From Firmicutes bacterium UBA6806 (GTDB lineage: Bacteria > Bacillota > Clostridia > Peptostreptococcales > Acidaminobacteraceae): DNA of 64,000 nucleotides. The DNA is taken from NCBI GenBank assembly GCA_002452745.1, contig DKFC01000003.1:78441-142440 (forward strand), written 5' to 3'. The translations under genes and the position numbers were made by a program. Positions 15,934 through 23,743 of this stretch are shown in pieces (positions within the stretch are counted from its first letter, which is position 1; the number at the start of each line of letters is the position of its first letter). The notes below the pieces were generated by a model. That model was not told the origin of the DNA, did no database searches, and saw only the letters and a program-made list of their open reading frames with translations.

Positions 15934-17164
15934 GAAGGTCCTCCTTGGGTTTTCTAATAATATAATAAGGTTCCACCGGAATTTCCATTGGGATTGTCAC
16001 AATTTGTTGAGCATGAGGCGCTTTTTCAACAGATTCACCTTTTCCGTTGACGATTTCAGATATCGTCATCTCTGCTTGGAAATAGTCAGGACCTATGACT
16101 TCAACAGAATCCCCCACTTTAAAGTGATTTCTCTGCTCTACAGTAGCCATCTTTGTCACCGGATCATAAGCTTTCACCACGCCGATGAAGTCGTATTCCC
16201 TTATATATGAGCTGGAAGTGTAAAGCTGATCCAACTGGGTTGGTTTATTGTGATAAAAACCCTTTGTAAACTCTCGATGAGAAGCTTTTTTAATTTCATC
16301 AAACCACTGAGGATTATAAACATACGCCTCTGGATTTTCATAATACGTGTCAAGTGCCTCACGATAGGCTCTGACTACATTTGCAACATAATAGACACTC
16401 TTCATTCTGCCCTCGATCTTCAAACTGTCAAGGCCTGATTTAACCAGTTCAGGAATGTTTTCAATCATGCAGAGGTCTTTAGAATTGAAGAAAAAAGTAC
16501 CTGCATCAGTCTCTTCTATTGGGATATACTCACCGGGTCTGTTGACTTCAACCAGTTGGTATTCCCAACGGCAAGGATGAGAACAAGCCCCACGGTTAGC
16601 ATCTCTGTTGTTGAGATAGTTGCTCAAAAGGCATCTTCCTGAATAGGATATGCACATAGCACCATGAATAAAGGCTTCCAGTTCCAGTGTAGGCGATGTC
16701 TTCGCCCTGATCTCTGCAATCTCTTCAAAAGAGAGTTCTCTAGCCAAAATGACCCTCTTCATCCCCTGTTCATGCCAAAACTGTGCACTCATGTAATTGG
16801 TATTATTAGCTTGTGTACTCAGATGAACTTCCAATTCAGGCGCATGTTTTTTCACAAACATAAAAGTTCCGGGGTCAGATAAGATCACTGCGTCTAGGCC
16901 CAATGTTCGTATTTCTTCAATATAGGCTTCTAGGTAGTTGATATCGTCGTTATGCGGGATAATATTCAGAGTTAAGTAGACTTTTTTACCCCTTTCATGG
17001 GCGAATTCAATTCCCTCTTTCATTTGTTCTAGCGAAAAGTTCTTAGCAGCAGCTCTAAGACCAAAAGTCTGCCCACCAATATAGACGGCATCTGCACCGT
17101 ACATAATGGCAAATTTTAATTTATCTAAATCACCTGCTGGTGCCAGCAGTTCAATTTTCTTCAT
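15926..17164 (-). CDS. U32-family tRNA hydroxylation protein (TrhP2/YrrO type)
   Basis: 412 residues from ATG 17164 (MKKIELLAPAGDLDKLK), preceded by GGGAG. U32 'peptidase' family: APAGDLDKLKFAIMYGADAVYIGG, then ELEAFIHGAMCISYSGRCLLSNYL with the conserved Cys set, CSHPCRWEY, and SLKIEGRMKSVYYVA. Bacillus TrhP1/P2 and E. coli TrhP catalyse prephenate-dependent 5-hydroxylation of uridine 34 in tRNA. Only one copy (P2-like) is present here, whereas Bacillus has P1 and P2 in tandem. The neighbouring methyltransferase uses its product. Confidence 0.9.
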   Translation of the reverse strand: MKKIELLAPAGDLDKLKFAIMYGADAVYIGGQTFGLRAAAKNFSLEQMKEGIEFAHERGKKVYLTLNIIPHNDDINYLEAYIEEIRTLGLDAVILSDPGTFMFVKKHAPELEVHLSTQANNTNYMSAQFWHEQGMKRVILARELSFEEIAEIRAKTSPTLELEAFIHGAMCISYSGRCLLSNYLNNRDANRGACSHPCRWEYQLVEVNRPGEYIPIEETDAGTFFFNSKDLCMIENIPELVKSGLDSLKIEGRMKSVYYVANVVRAYREALDTYYENPEAYVYNPQWFDEIKKASHREFTKGFYHNKPTQLDQLYTSSSYIREYDFIGVVKAYDPVTKMATVEQRNHFKVGDSVEVIGPDYFQAEMTISEIVNGKGESVEKAPHAQQIVTIPMEIPVEPYYIIRKPKEDLHE

Positions 17165-17825
17165 CAATGACTCCCTTCTTAAGGCTAATGGCAAATCCAT
17201 CTCCCATTGGCATAATCGTCGTGTCTAGCATCGGGTGATTTGAAATGGTTTCCAAATACCATCTCATGCGCTTGACGATGGTTTTGTTTCTGCGATTTGC
17301 ATATTCATCTGTTGCAACCATTCCCTTGTAGAGGACGTTGTCAGATAGCAAGACGCCGCCTGGACTTAGCAGATTATATGCCACGTCAAAGAACTCCATG
17401 TAATGACCTTTTGAAGCATCTAAAAAGATGAGGTCATAGGTTTTTGTCAATTTAGGGAGCACTTCTTTAGCATCGCCTCTGTGCAGAGTCACATTCACTT
17501 CGGGAACCAACTGTTTAAGCGTTTCAAAAGTTTCAGCGGCCTTTTCCGCCATTGCTTCATTGAGCTCAATGGTATCAATCTCTCCCAGTTTCATAGAGGT
17601 TGCAAAAACAGATGCAGAATAGCCGATTGCAGTGCCCACTTCCAAGACGCTATTAGGTTTCCAACACTTCATCATCACACTGATGTACTGTGAAATTTCA
17701 GGATGGATAATCGGCACATGAAACCGCTCAGCATATGCTTCAAGTTCTTCTAGAAGCCCTCTGTGTTCTGGCAGCAGTGTTCTAATATACTTTACAACTT
17801 CTTCATCTACAATTCTTGATTCCAT
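17151..17825 (-). CDS. trmR: tRNA 5-hydroxyuridine methyltransferase (TrmR-like O-methyltransferase)
   Basis: 224 residues, class I SAM-dependent O-methyltransferase of the catechol-O-methyltransferase fold: VLEVGTAIGYSASVFA (SAM motif I), DTIELNEAMAEKAAETF, DLIFLDASKGHYMEFF and LLSDNVLYKG with the metal-binding DN. In Bacillus, TrmR (YrrM) methylates ho5U34 to mo5U34; adjacency to the TrhP-type gene supports that role. Stop codon overlaps the next gene by 14 bp; start abuts mltG. Confidence 0.88.
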   Translation of the reverse strand: MESRIVDEEVVKYIRTLLPEHRGLLEELEAYAERFHVPIIHPEISQYISVMMKCWKPNSVLEVGTAIGYSASVFATSMKLGEIDTIELNEAMAEKAAETFETLKQLVPEVNVTLHRGDAKEVLPKLTKTYDLIFLDASKGHYMEFFDVAYNLLSPGGVLLSDNVLYKGMVATDEYANRRNKTIVKRMRWYLETISNHPMLDTTIMPMGDGFAISLKKGVIDEEN

Positions 17826-18838
17826 TAGTTCCCCTTGCCCTTTTCCTTATCTCTATTGTGTCCAGCTAAAGTCGAGTTGAAGTAATGAGACCCATCACCT
17901 TTTTCAGTTGTTACAAAATACAGATAGTCTGTTTTATCGGGATAGAGTGCTGCGATAATGGAAGGTTCACCTGGAGATGCAATTGGCGCTGGCGTCAACC
18001 CTGCATGCTTATAGGTGTTAAAAGGAGAAACCACCTCTAAATCGTCATAGGTGAGTCTATCCTTACGCTCTTTCAAAACATATTGAATTGTGGCACAGGA
18101 TTGGAGCATCATTCCCGTGTCAATTCTGTTATGGAATACGCTTGAAACCACTGGTCTTTCTTCTTCTAGTTTGGTTTCCCTCTCGATGATCGAAGCAAGT
18201 GTCACCACTTGATCCACAGTCATTCCAAGTTCTTTGGCACGATCATAGTACTCAGGTTTGAAGACTTCATTAAATCGGTTCAACATCTTTTCGATAACTT
18301 CTCGCTCTGTTGCCCCTTTTTTGACAATATAAGTGTCTGGGAAGAGATACCCCTCTAAGCGATACTGTCGATCCACCCCCTCTAGAAACGGATAGTCAAA
18401 TGACTCGGTTTCTAGAGCTTCAACAAATTTATCCCTGTCCACAATCCCCTCTTCGACTAGTTTATCAATAATTTGTCTCGTCTCATATCCCTCAGGGATT
18501 GTAAACTTCAAATTATCCTCGTAAACATCTCCATCGGCTATTTTTCGGATAATTGCCTCTGCTGACATAGACTGCGACAACATATAATCGCCGGCTTTCA
18601 TCTTTCCATCTAATTCAAGTTCCTTAGCTTTTGCTTTAAAGGCATTGACATTTTGTATGAGTTCAGCCTCTAACAACAGATTTCCAATACTCCCTGTCGA
18701 TGCACCCTTTGGGACTGTCACCAGTATTTCCTCAGTGTTATCCGGATTCACCGGTTCATTATACTTTTCTAAAATAGTGGCACATCCAGGCAGCAATAAA
18801 ACCAAGAGCAGAAGTGCCGATACTAGACCTTTTCTCAT
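17825..18838 (-). CDS. mltG: Endolytic murein transglycosylase MltG (YceG-like), predicted lipoprotein
   Basis: 337 residues from ATG 18838 (MRKGLVSALLLL), preceded by AGGGG; 22 open upstream codons lack an RBS. N-terminal hydrophobic segment ends in LLPGC (Cys19), a plausible lipobox, whereas many MltG proteins are anchored by a membrane helix. YceG domain with catalytic Glu in ASIIERETK, followed by SSVFHNRI, MMLQSCATIQYVL and PFNTYKHAGLTPAPIASPG. Cleaves nascent glycan strands and sets their length. Confidence 0.93.
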   Translation of the reverse strand: MRKGLVSALLLLVLLLPGCATILEKYNEPVNPDNTEEILVTVPKGASTGSIGNLLLEAELIQNVNAFKAKAKELELDGKMKAGDYMLSQSMSAEAIIRKIADGDVYEDNLKFTIPEGYETRQIIDKLVEEGIVDRDKFVEALETESFDYPFLEGVDRQYRLEGYLFPDTYIVKKGATEREVIEKMLNRFNEVFKPEYYDRAKELGMTVDQVVTLASIIERETKLEEERPVVSSVFHNRIDTGMMLQSCATIQYVLKERKDRLTYDDLEVVSPFNTYKHAGLTPAPIASPGEPSIIAALYPDKTDYLYFVTTEKGDGSHYFNSTLAGHNRDKEKGKGN

Positions 18839-18939
18839 ATTTACCCCTTCAGTCTCCAGAATTCTCACCCTTCTTCTGAGAGAAATCCTTCCTATTAATC
18901 GCATTATTCATCAAATGCTTTAGCAGTTTTCAAATTAAA

Positions 18940-18974
18940 CAGCAGAAAAGGTTCTCGCGAACCTCTTCTGGCTG
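18940..18974 (-). terminator. Terminator after the RNase J gene
   Basis: Imperfect long hairpin on the minus strand, CAGCC/AGAAGAGGTTCGCGAGAACC/TTTTCT/GCTG, followed by TTTAATTT. Located 24 bp after the RNase J stop at 18998. Confidence 0.6.
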
Positions 18975-18997
18975 TCATATGTCATTTCTAACGAAAT

Positions 18998-20893
18998 TTA
19001 AACTTCCATGAAGATCGGCAGAATCATTGGGGATCTCTTAGTGCTTTGGTAGATATACTGACTAAGAGCATCTTTTACAGAGGATTTGAGGCTTGCCCAA
19101 TCCTTGATATTGTTGCCGAGGCACTTGTTAAGTTCTGTTTCAACGATGTTTCGCGCACCGTCCATGAGGCTTTCAGATTCTCTAACATAGACGAACCCTC
19201 TGGAAATCAGGTCTGGCCCGTTCACCACTTCACCAGTGACACTGGATAACGCCACCACGATAATGATGAGGCCGTCTTCCGAAAGATGTTTTCTGTCTCT
19301 AAGAACGATGTTTCCAACATCACCTACACCAAGACCGTCGATGAAAACCCTACCAGCCGGCACTGATTTTCCAACTTTAGCTGATTTTGAATTGAATTCC
19401 AAGACACCGCCATTGCTCAAAATGAAGATGTTGTTTGAGTTCATCCCCAGTTCTTCCGCAAGTCTCTTATGTCTATCTAAATGCACGTATTCACCATGAA
19501 CTGGTAAAAAGTATTTTGGTTTGATTAACGAATGCATCAGTTTGAGTTCTTCTTGCTTCGCATGGCCTGAAACGTGAACATCTGCCAGAGATTCATAAAT
19601 CATGTGAGCGCCTTTTTTGGTGAGCTTGTTGATTATTTTTATAACACTCTTTTCGTTTCCAGGAATTGGAGATGACGATAAAATTACCAAGTCTCCCGGA
19701 GTGATTTCCATATTTCTATGTTCTGAATTTGCCATACGTGCCAGAGCACTCATAGGTTCACCTTGAGACCCTGTGGTAATGACAACGATTTCATTTTCAG
19801 GATATCTGTCGATGTCCTTGATATCAATTAAGATGTCTTCATCTGGCAATTTTAAATAGCCCAGTTCCAGCGCCACATTTGATACGTTGACCATACTTCG
19901 TCCTGAGAAGGCAACCCTTCTGTTATTTAGATATGCCGCGTTGATAATCTGCTGTAATCTGTGCACATTTGATGCAAATGAAGCTACGATAATCCTAGCA
20001 GTTGCATGCTTAAAGATATTTTCAAAGGTTTCACCCACCGTACTCTCACTCATGGTGTAGCCCTCACGAACGACATTTGTACTGTCTGCAAGTAACGCCA
20101 AGACACCTTCATCTCCCAATCTGGCAAATCTAGACAAATCCATCTTTTGCCCATCAATTGGCGTAAAGTCAATTTTAAAGTCCCCAGTATGGATTATTTT
20201 ACCATATGGTGTGCTAATTGCATATGCCACTGCATCTGCGATACTGTGGCAGACTCTAATTGCCTCAATTTCGAATACCCCTAGCTTTATAATTTGTCCC
20301 GGTGCAATTGTCACCAATTTTACATTGTTGAGTTTGTGTTCTTTGAGTTTATTTTCAACCAGTCCAAGCGTTAATCTGGTTCCGTAAACAGGCACGTTGA
20401 CATCACTTAATACATAAGGCAATGCGCCGATGTGGTCTTCATGCCCATGTGTGAGGATAATCCCCTTGATTTTAGACAGGTTCTTTTTGAGGTATGTGAT
20501 ATCTGGAATCACCACGTCTATTCCAAGAAGTTCCTCTTCAGGGAACGCCATGCCGCAGTCGATGATGAATATATCCTCTTCATATTGGAAAACTGTCATG
20601 TTTTTTCCGATTTCGTTCAATCCACCCAGTGGGATGATTTTTAGTGGAGATTCTGAGGCAGCATCATTCTGAATTGGTTTAACTTCTTTCCCGTTTGAAT
20701 TCGCATTTGCAGTGCCATTTCCATTGTTGTTCCCGTTTGGTTTTTTCTTTCTTCCATAGGACGATCTTTTCGGTTTCTCAGCAGAGTTATTCTCCACTTT
20801 TGGCTTTTCTGATTTTATCTTTTCTGATTTTACCTTTTCCGGTTTTACGCTTTCCGGTTTTGCATTTGTTATTTCTTTCTTTTGATTTGTCAT
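18998..20893 (-). CDS. rnj: Ribonuclease J with lysine/asparagine-rich N-terminal extension
   Basis: 631 residues. Residues 1-82 are a low-complexity basic extension (repeats of the form EKxKSEK, then NGNNNGNG); RNase J proteins are typically near 555 residues. The beta-CASP metallo-beta-lactamase core starts LKIIPLGGLNEIGKNMT, metal-binding HGHEDH at 149-154, FAGRSMVN-like FSGRSMVNVS, PVHGEYVHL, and a C-terminal domain. Acts as 5' exo- and endoribonuclease in mRNA decay. RBS GAGGTGACATT upstream. The start is the first possible one; an internal start would leave the core only. Confidence 0.93.
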   Translation of the reverse strand: MTNQKKEITNAKPESVKPEKVKSEKIKSEKPKVENNSAEKPKRSSYGRKKKPNGNNNGNGTANANSNGKEVKPIQNDAASESPLKIIPLGGLNEIGKNMTVFQYEEDIFIIDCGMAFPEEELLGIDVVIPDITYLKKNLSKIKGIILTHGHEDHIGALPYVLSDVNVPVYGTRLTLGLVENKLKEHKLNNVKLVTIAPGQIIKLGVFEIEAIRVCHSIADAVAYAISTPYGKIIHTGDFKIDFTPIDGQKMDLSRFARLGDEGVLALLADSTNVVREGYTMSESTVGETFENIFKHATARIIVASFASNVHRLQQIINAAYLNNRRVAFSGRSMVNVSNVALELGYLKLPDEDILIDIKDIDRYPENEIVVITTGSQGEPMSALARMANSEHRNMEITPGDLVILSSSPIPGNEKSVIKIINKLTKKGAHMIYESLADVHVSGHAKQEELKLMHSLIKPKYFLPVHGEYVHLDRHKRLAEELGMNSNNIFILSNGGVLEFNSKSAKVGKSVPAGRVFIDGLGVGDVGNIVLRDRKHLSEDGLIIIVVALSSVTGEVVNGPDLISRGFVYVRESESLMDGARNIVETELNKCLGNNIKDWASLKSSVKDALSQYIYQSTKRSPMILPIFMEV

Positions 20894-20971
20894 AATGTCA
20901 CCTCTCTATTTTTTACGTGATATGACAAAGGCCGGTCAATGAGTTTTATATACGAAAAATAAACCCTGTAA

Positions 20972-21415
20972 TTAAACAAGGTTTTGACATTCACTGCATA
21001 ATCCATAGAATTTTAATTTATGATCAACGATTTTAAAATTGTATTCTCTCTCAATTTTTGCTTCCAATTGATCTAATAAATCTCCTTCTACTTCAATTAC
21101 TGCGCCACAATTTGAACAAATCAAGTGATGATGATGGTGTGAGCCATCATCGCAATAAAGTTCATACCTTACACATCCGTCCTCTAGATTCAAAGAGGAA
21201 ACAACCTCTAATTCGTCTAACATTTGAAGTGTTCTATAAACGGTGGCCAGTCCCATTTCTGGATTCCTTTGTTTAACGATATCATATATTTCTTCTGTAT
21301 TAAGATGCTTACCACGATTCTCTTCAATGGCATTGATAATCGCAAGACGCTGTGGTGTGAGTTTATACCCTGACTCTTTCAATTTCTTCTTGTACGCTTC
21401 ATGACATGAATTCAT
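20972..21415 (-). CDS. Fur-family metal/peroxide-responsive repressor
   Basis: 147 residues from ATG 21415 (MNSCHEAYKKKLKESG), preceded by GAGGTG; the open frame extends 29 codons further upstream into the DUF1292 gene. Winged helix YKLTPQRLAIINAIEENRG, recognition region MGLATVYRTLQMLDEL, metal site DGSHHHHHLICSNCG and a second CxxC (CSEC) for structural zinc. Could be Fur, PerR or Zur; sequence alone does not decide. Confidence 0.92.
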   Translation of the reverse strand: MNSCHEAYKKKLKESGYKLTPQRLAIINAIEENRGKHLNTEEIYDIVKQRNPEMGLATVYRTLQMLDELEVVSSLNLEDGCVRYELYCDDGSHHHHHLICSNCGAVIEVEGDLLDQLEAKIEREYNFKIVDHKLKFYGLCSECQNLV

Positions 21416-21470
21416 ATTTAACACCTCAATACTTTTTTTAAATTTTACCACACAGAAGTCTTTCGGACAA

Positions 21471-21782
21471 CTATTCTTGTCCTTCTTCAGCTTCCATTTC
21501 ATCCATCAGTTCGTTATAAGCCTGTATAACAGACTCCAGTTCATCTTCATCTGAAATCGTTTCGAAGATAAACTCTTCATCTTCCTCAGATACTTTAAAA
21601 ATAAGCACCTCATCTTCATCTTCAACATTTGACAGGATGGCATACTCTTGCTCATCTAATTCCAAAGTGGCAATAATGTTGAATTTAACGGGATTTCCGT
21701 TGTCATCAAACAGCTCCACAATATCCTCTTGAGCATGATCGTGCGTATCCACCACTTCAAACAAGCTCTCTTCTTTTTTCAT
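21471..21782 (-). CDS. DUF1292 protein (YrzB-like)
   Basis: 103 residues, very acidic, with the DUF1292 core EDIVELFDDNGNPVKFNIIATLELDEQEYAILSN. Conserved neighbour of ruvX/ireB in Firmicutes; biochemical function unknown. RBS GAGGTG precedes the ATG. 56 bp upstream of the Fur-family ATG. Confidence 0.9.
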   Translation of the reverse strand: MKKEESLFEVVDTHDHAQEDIVELFDDNGNPVKFNIIATLELDEQEYAILSNVEDEDEVLIFKVSEEDEEFIFETISDEDELESVIQAYNELMDEMEAEEGQE

Positions 21783-21874
21783 TTTACACCTCTATTATTG
21801 TTTTATTCTTTATTCTTAACACAGTCTATGCGCTTGGCCATATCTGTGAATAATTCAAATTAACCTCAAAACCA

Positions 21875-22309
21875 CTATTTTAAACTATCTAAATAGCCCT
21901 GAAGGATCAATTGCGCTGCCACTTTGTCGATGACAGTCTTTCGCTTTTTTCGGCTGACATCTGCTTCGATGAGCATTCGCTCCGCACCAAGTGTGGTCAA
22001 TCGCTCATCCCAAAATACGATTTCAATTTCAGTTTTTATTCGATCTGAATACTTCAGTTTCTTTTCAAGTTTCTTGACAAACTCCTGAGTTTTTTCTCCC
22101 TGAGGCCCCAATGTGCCATTCATATTCATTGGGAGTCCAGAAACAACTTTTGTCACTTCATATTCCACAATGAGTTCAACTAAGCGGTCAATATCCTGCT
22201 TGATGCTCTGCCTCATAATAGTCTCTTTGCCTTGCGCCGTTATCTTAAGCGCATCACTGATGGCGACGCCAATTGTTCGATCGCCAACATCCAATCCCAT
22301 AATTCTCAT
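21875..22309 (-). CDS. ruvX: RuvX/YqgF putative Holliday junction resolvase / pre-16S rRNA nuclease
   Basis: 144 residues, RNase H-like fold: MRIMGLDVGDRTIGVAISD (first catalytic Asp), VVSGLPMNMNGTLG, FWDERLTT (Glu) and DKVAAQLILQGYLD (last Asp). E. coli YqgF matures the 16S rRNA 5' end. RBS AGGAGG. Usual ireB-ruvX-DUF1292 order is interrupted by an aldo/keto reductase gene. Confidence 0.94.
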   Translation of the reverse strand: MRIMGLDVGDRTIGVAISDALKITAQGKETIMRQSIKQDIDRLVELIVEYEVTKVVSGLPMNMNGTLGPQGEKTQEFVKKLEKKLKYSDRIKTEIEIVFWDERLTTLGAERMLIEADVSRKKRKTVIDKVAAQLILQGYLDSLK

Positions 22310-22442
22310 GAACCATATCCTCCAGTATACCCGAATATCGTCAGAATAACAATACCCTTCTCATTTTGTTGATAACATTTCTCAATTATTTTTTATTTTA
22401 ATGCCAAGTAAGTTCATGATTTCATCTGCATTTATACAATTT

Positions 22443-23393
22443 TTAATACACCTTTATACAAAATTCGGGGCAAACGGAAGCACAATACCCACACAGAACA
22501 CATTTTGAACGATTGATGGACACTTTTCCATCTACCATGGAAAGCGCCTTGTGATCGCACTTTTTCACACATGCGCCACAACTGATACACCAGTCTGCAA
22601 TCTGCAAGGATTTCGAATGGCCACCAACTCGCTGAGTCAGTTCCGAGGGAATCGCTTCACCACTCACTCTGAGCACGTTGTAGTCAATTTCATCAAACGA
22701 CTGCATGCCAAAGGCAATGGCATCTAGCTCTTTTAAATTTAAGACAAAATCAAAACAATCATCCACAGAACTGAGCAAATTACCACCACCCAGTGGTTTC
22801 ATGCCATAGATACCGCCGCCTCTTGCTTTAAATTGGTTTAAGGCCATTAGCATTTCATCCATTGAGCCATCTTGTATGCCCAGTCCGTTCATATTTGTAA
22901 TCGGATGAATCACTTCAATTTCTGGATATTTAAGCGCGCCTCTCACAGCGTCAATATAGTGTGTTGAGATGCCAAACGCTTTAATCTTGCCCTCTTGCTT
23001 TTTCTTTAAAAAGTATTCAATGGCCTCATAGTGGCCCTTTATCGTCAGCTCACTCGTCTGCTCATGCAGCATGAATATGTCGACGTAGTCCGTGTTCATT
23101 TCTGTGAGCGCCTTTTCAAAACTCTCTTTTGCAGTTTTCTCAGAATACGCATAGCATTTACTCGATATGACATATTTATCTCTTTCAATGTATTTAAGCG
23201 CTTCTCTTATATGCGGATAGGTTTCGTAAAGTTCTGCGGCATCCAAAAAATTAATCCCGCGTTCATACCCGTATCGAATTAAAGAAGCACCCTCTTCAGG
23301 GGTTAAATTCCTCTGAAGAGGGCCCATAGTCAAACTGCCATAACAGAGCCTTGAAACCATTATTCCTGTATTTCCTAGCTCTCTATATTCCAT
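22443..23393 (-). CDS. Aldo/keto reductase with C-terminal two-cluster ferredoxin domain
   Basis: 316 residues. AKR barrel residues 1-250 with the catalytic set Asp-Tyr (FLDAAELYETY), Lys (VISSKCYA) and His (IFMLHEQ). The C-terminal 60 residues contain CISCGACVKKC and CVLCGYCASVC, two [4Fe-4S] motifs. Probably an NAD(P)H- or ferredoxin-linked oxidoreductase; substrate unknown. It starts 1 bp after the ireB stop, so it belongs to the alaS-ireB-ruvX transcript, an unusual insertion there. Confidence 0.87.
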   Translation of the reverse strand: MEYRELGNTGIMVSRLCYGSLTMGPLQRNLTPEEGASLIRYGYERGINFLDAAELYETYPHIREALKYIERDKYVISSKCYAYSEKTAKESFEKALTEMNTDYVDIFMLHEQTSELTIKGHYEAIEYFLKKKQEGKIKAFGISTHYIDAVRGALKYPEIEVIHPITNMNGLGIQDGSMDEMLMALNQFKARGGGIYGMKPLGGGNLLSSVDDCFDFVLNLKELDAIAFGMQSFDEIDYNVLRVSGEAIPSELTQRVGGHSKSLQIADWCISCGACVKKCDHKALSMVDGKVSINRSKCVLCGYCASVCPEFCIKVY

Positions 23394-23394
23394 T

Positions 23395-23649
23395 TTATTT
23401 TTTTATACACTCCATATAATGTGTCAACAATTCTTCTAAGATTTCATCTCTTTCAACTTTTTTTATCATCGTCCTCGCATCATTATAAGTCGTGATATAA
23501 GTCGGATCTCCCGAGAGGAGATACCCAACCAGTTGATTTACAGGATTATACCCTTTTTCTTCAAGAGCCTTGAAAACATACAGGAGTATATCTTTTTGAT
23601 CGCCTTGTTCCAAATACTCTTCAACGCTGAACTTCATAGTGTTTTTCAT
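23395..23649 (-). CDS. ireB: IreB-family regulatory phosphoprotein
   Basis: 84 residues (DUF965/UPF0297). Conserved KFSVEEYLEQGDQKDILLYVFKALEEKGYNP segment split by no gap, and GYLLSGDPTYITTYNDAR. In Enterococcus, IreB is the target of the PASTA kinase IreK and modulates cephalosporin tolerance. RBS AGGGGG. Standard neighbour between alaS and ruvX. Confidence 0.94.
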   Translation of the reverse strand: MKNTMKFSVEEYLEQGDQKDILLYVFKALEEKGYNPVNQLVGYLLSGDPTYITTYNDARTMIKKVERDEILEELLTHYMECIKK

Positions 23650-23743
23650 GAGAAAACCCCCTTTATCAAATCTGACAATTCACGAATTCATACAATTAAA
23701 CCAATTATACCATATATACCCGATTTGAGAACTTAACTCATCT

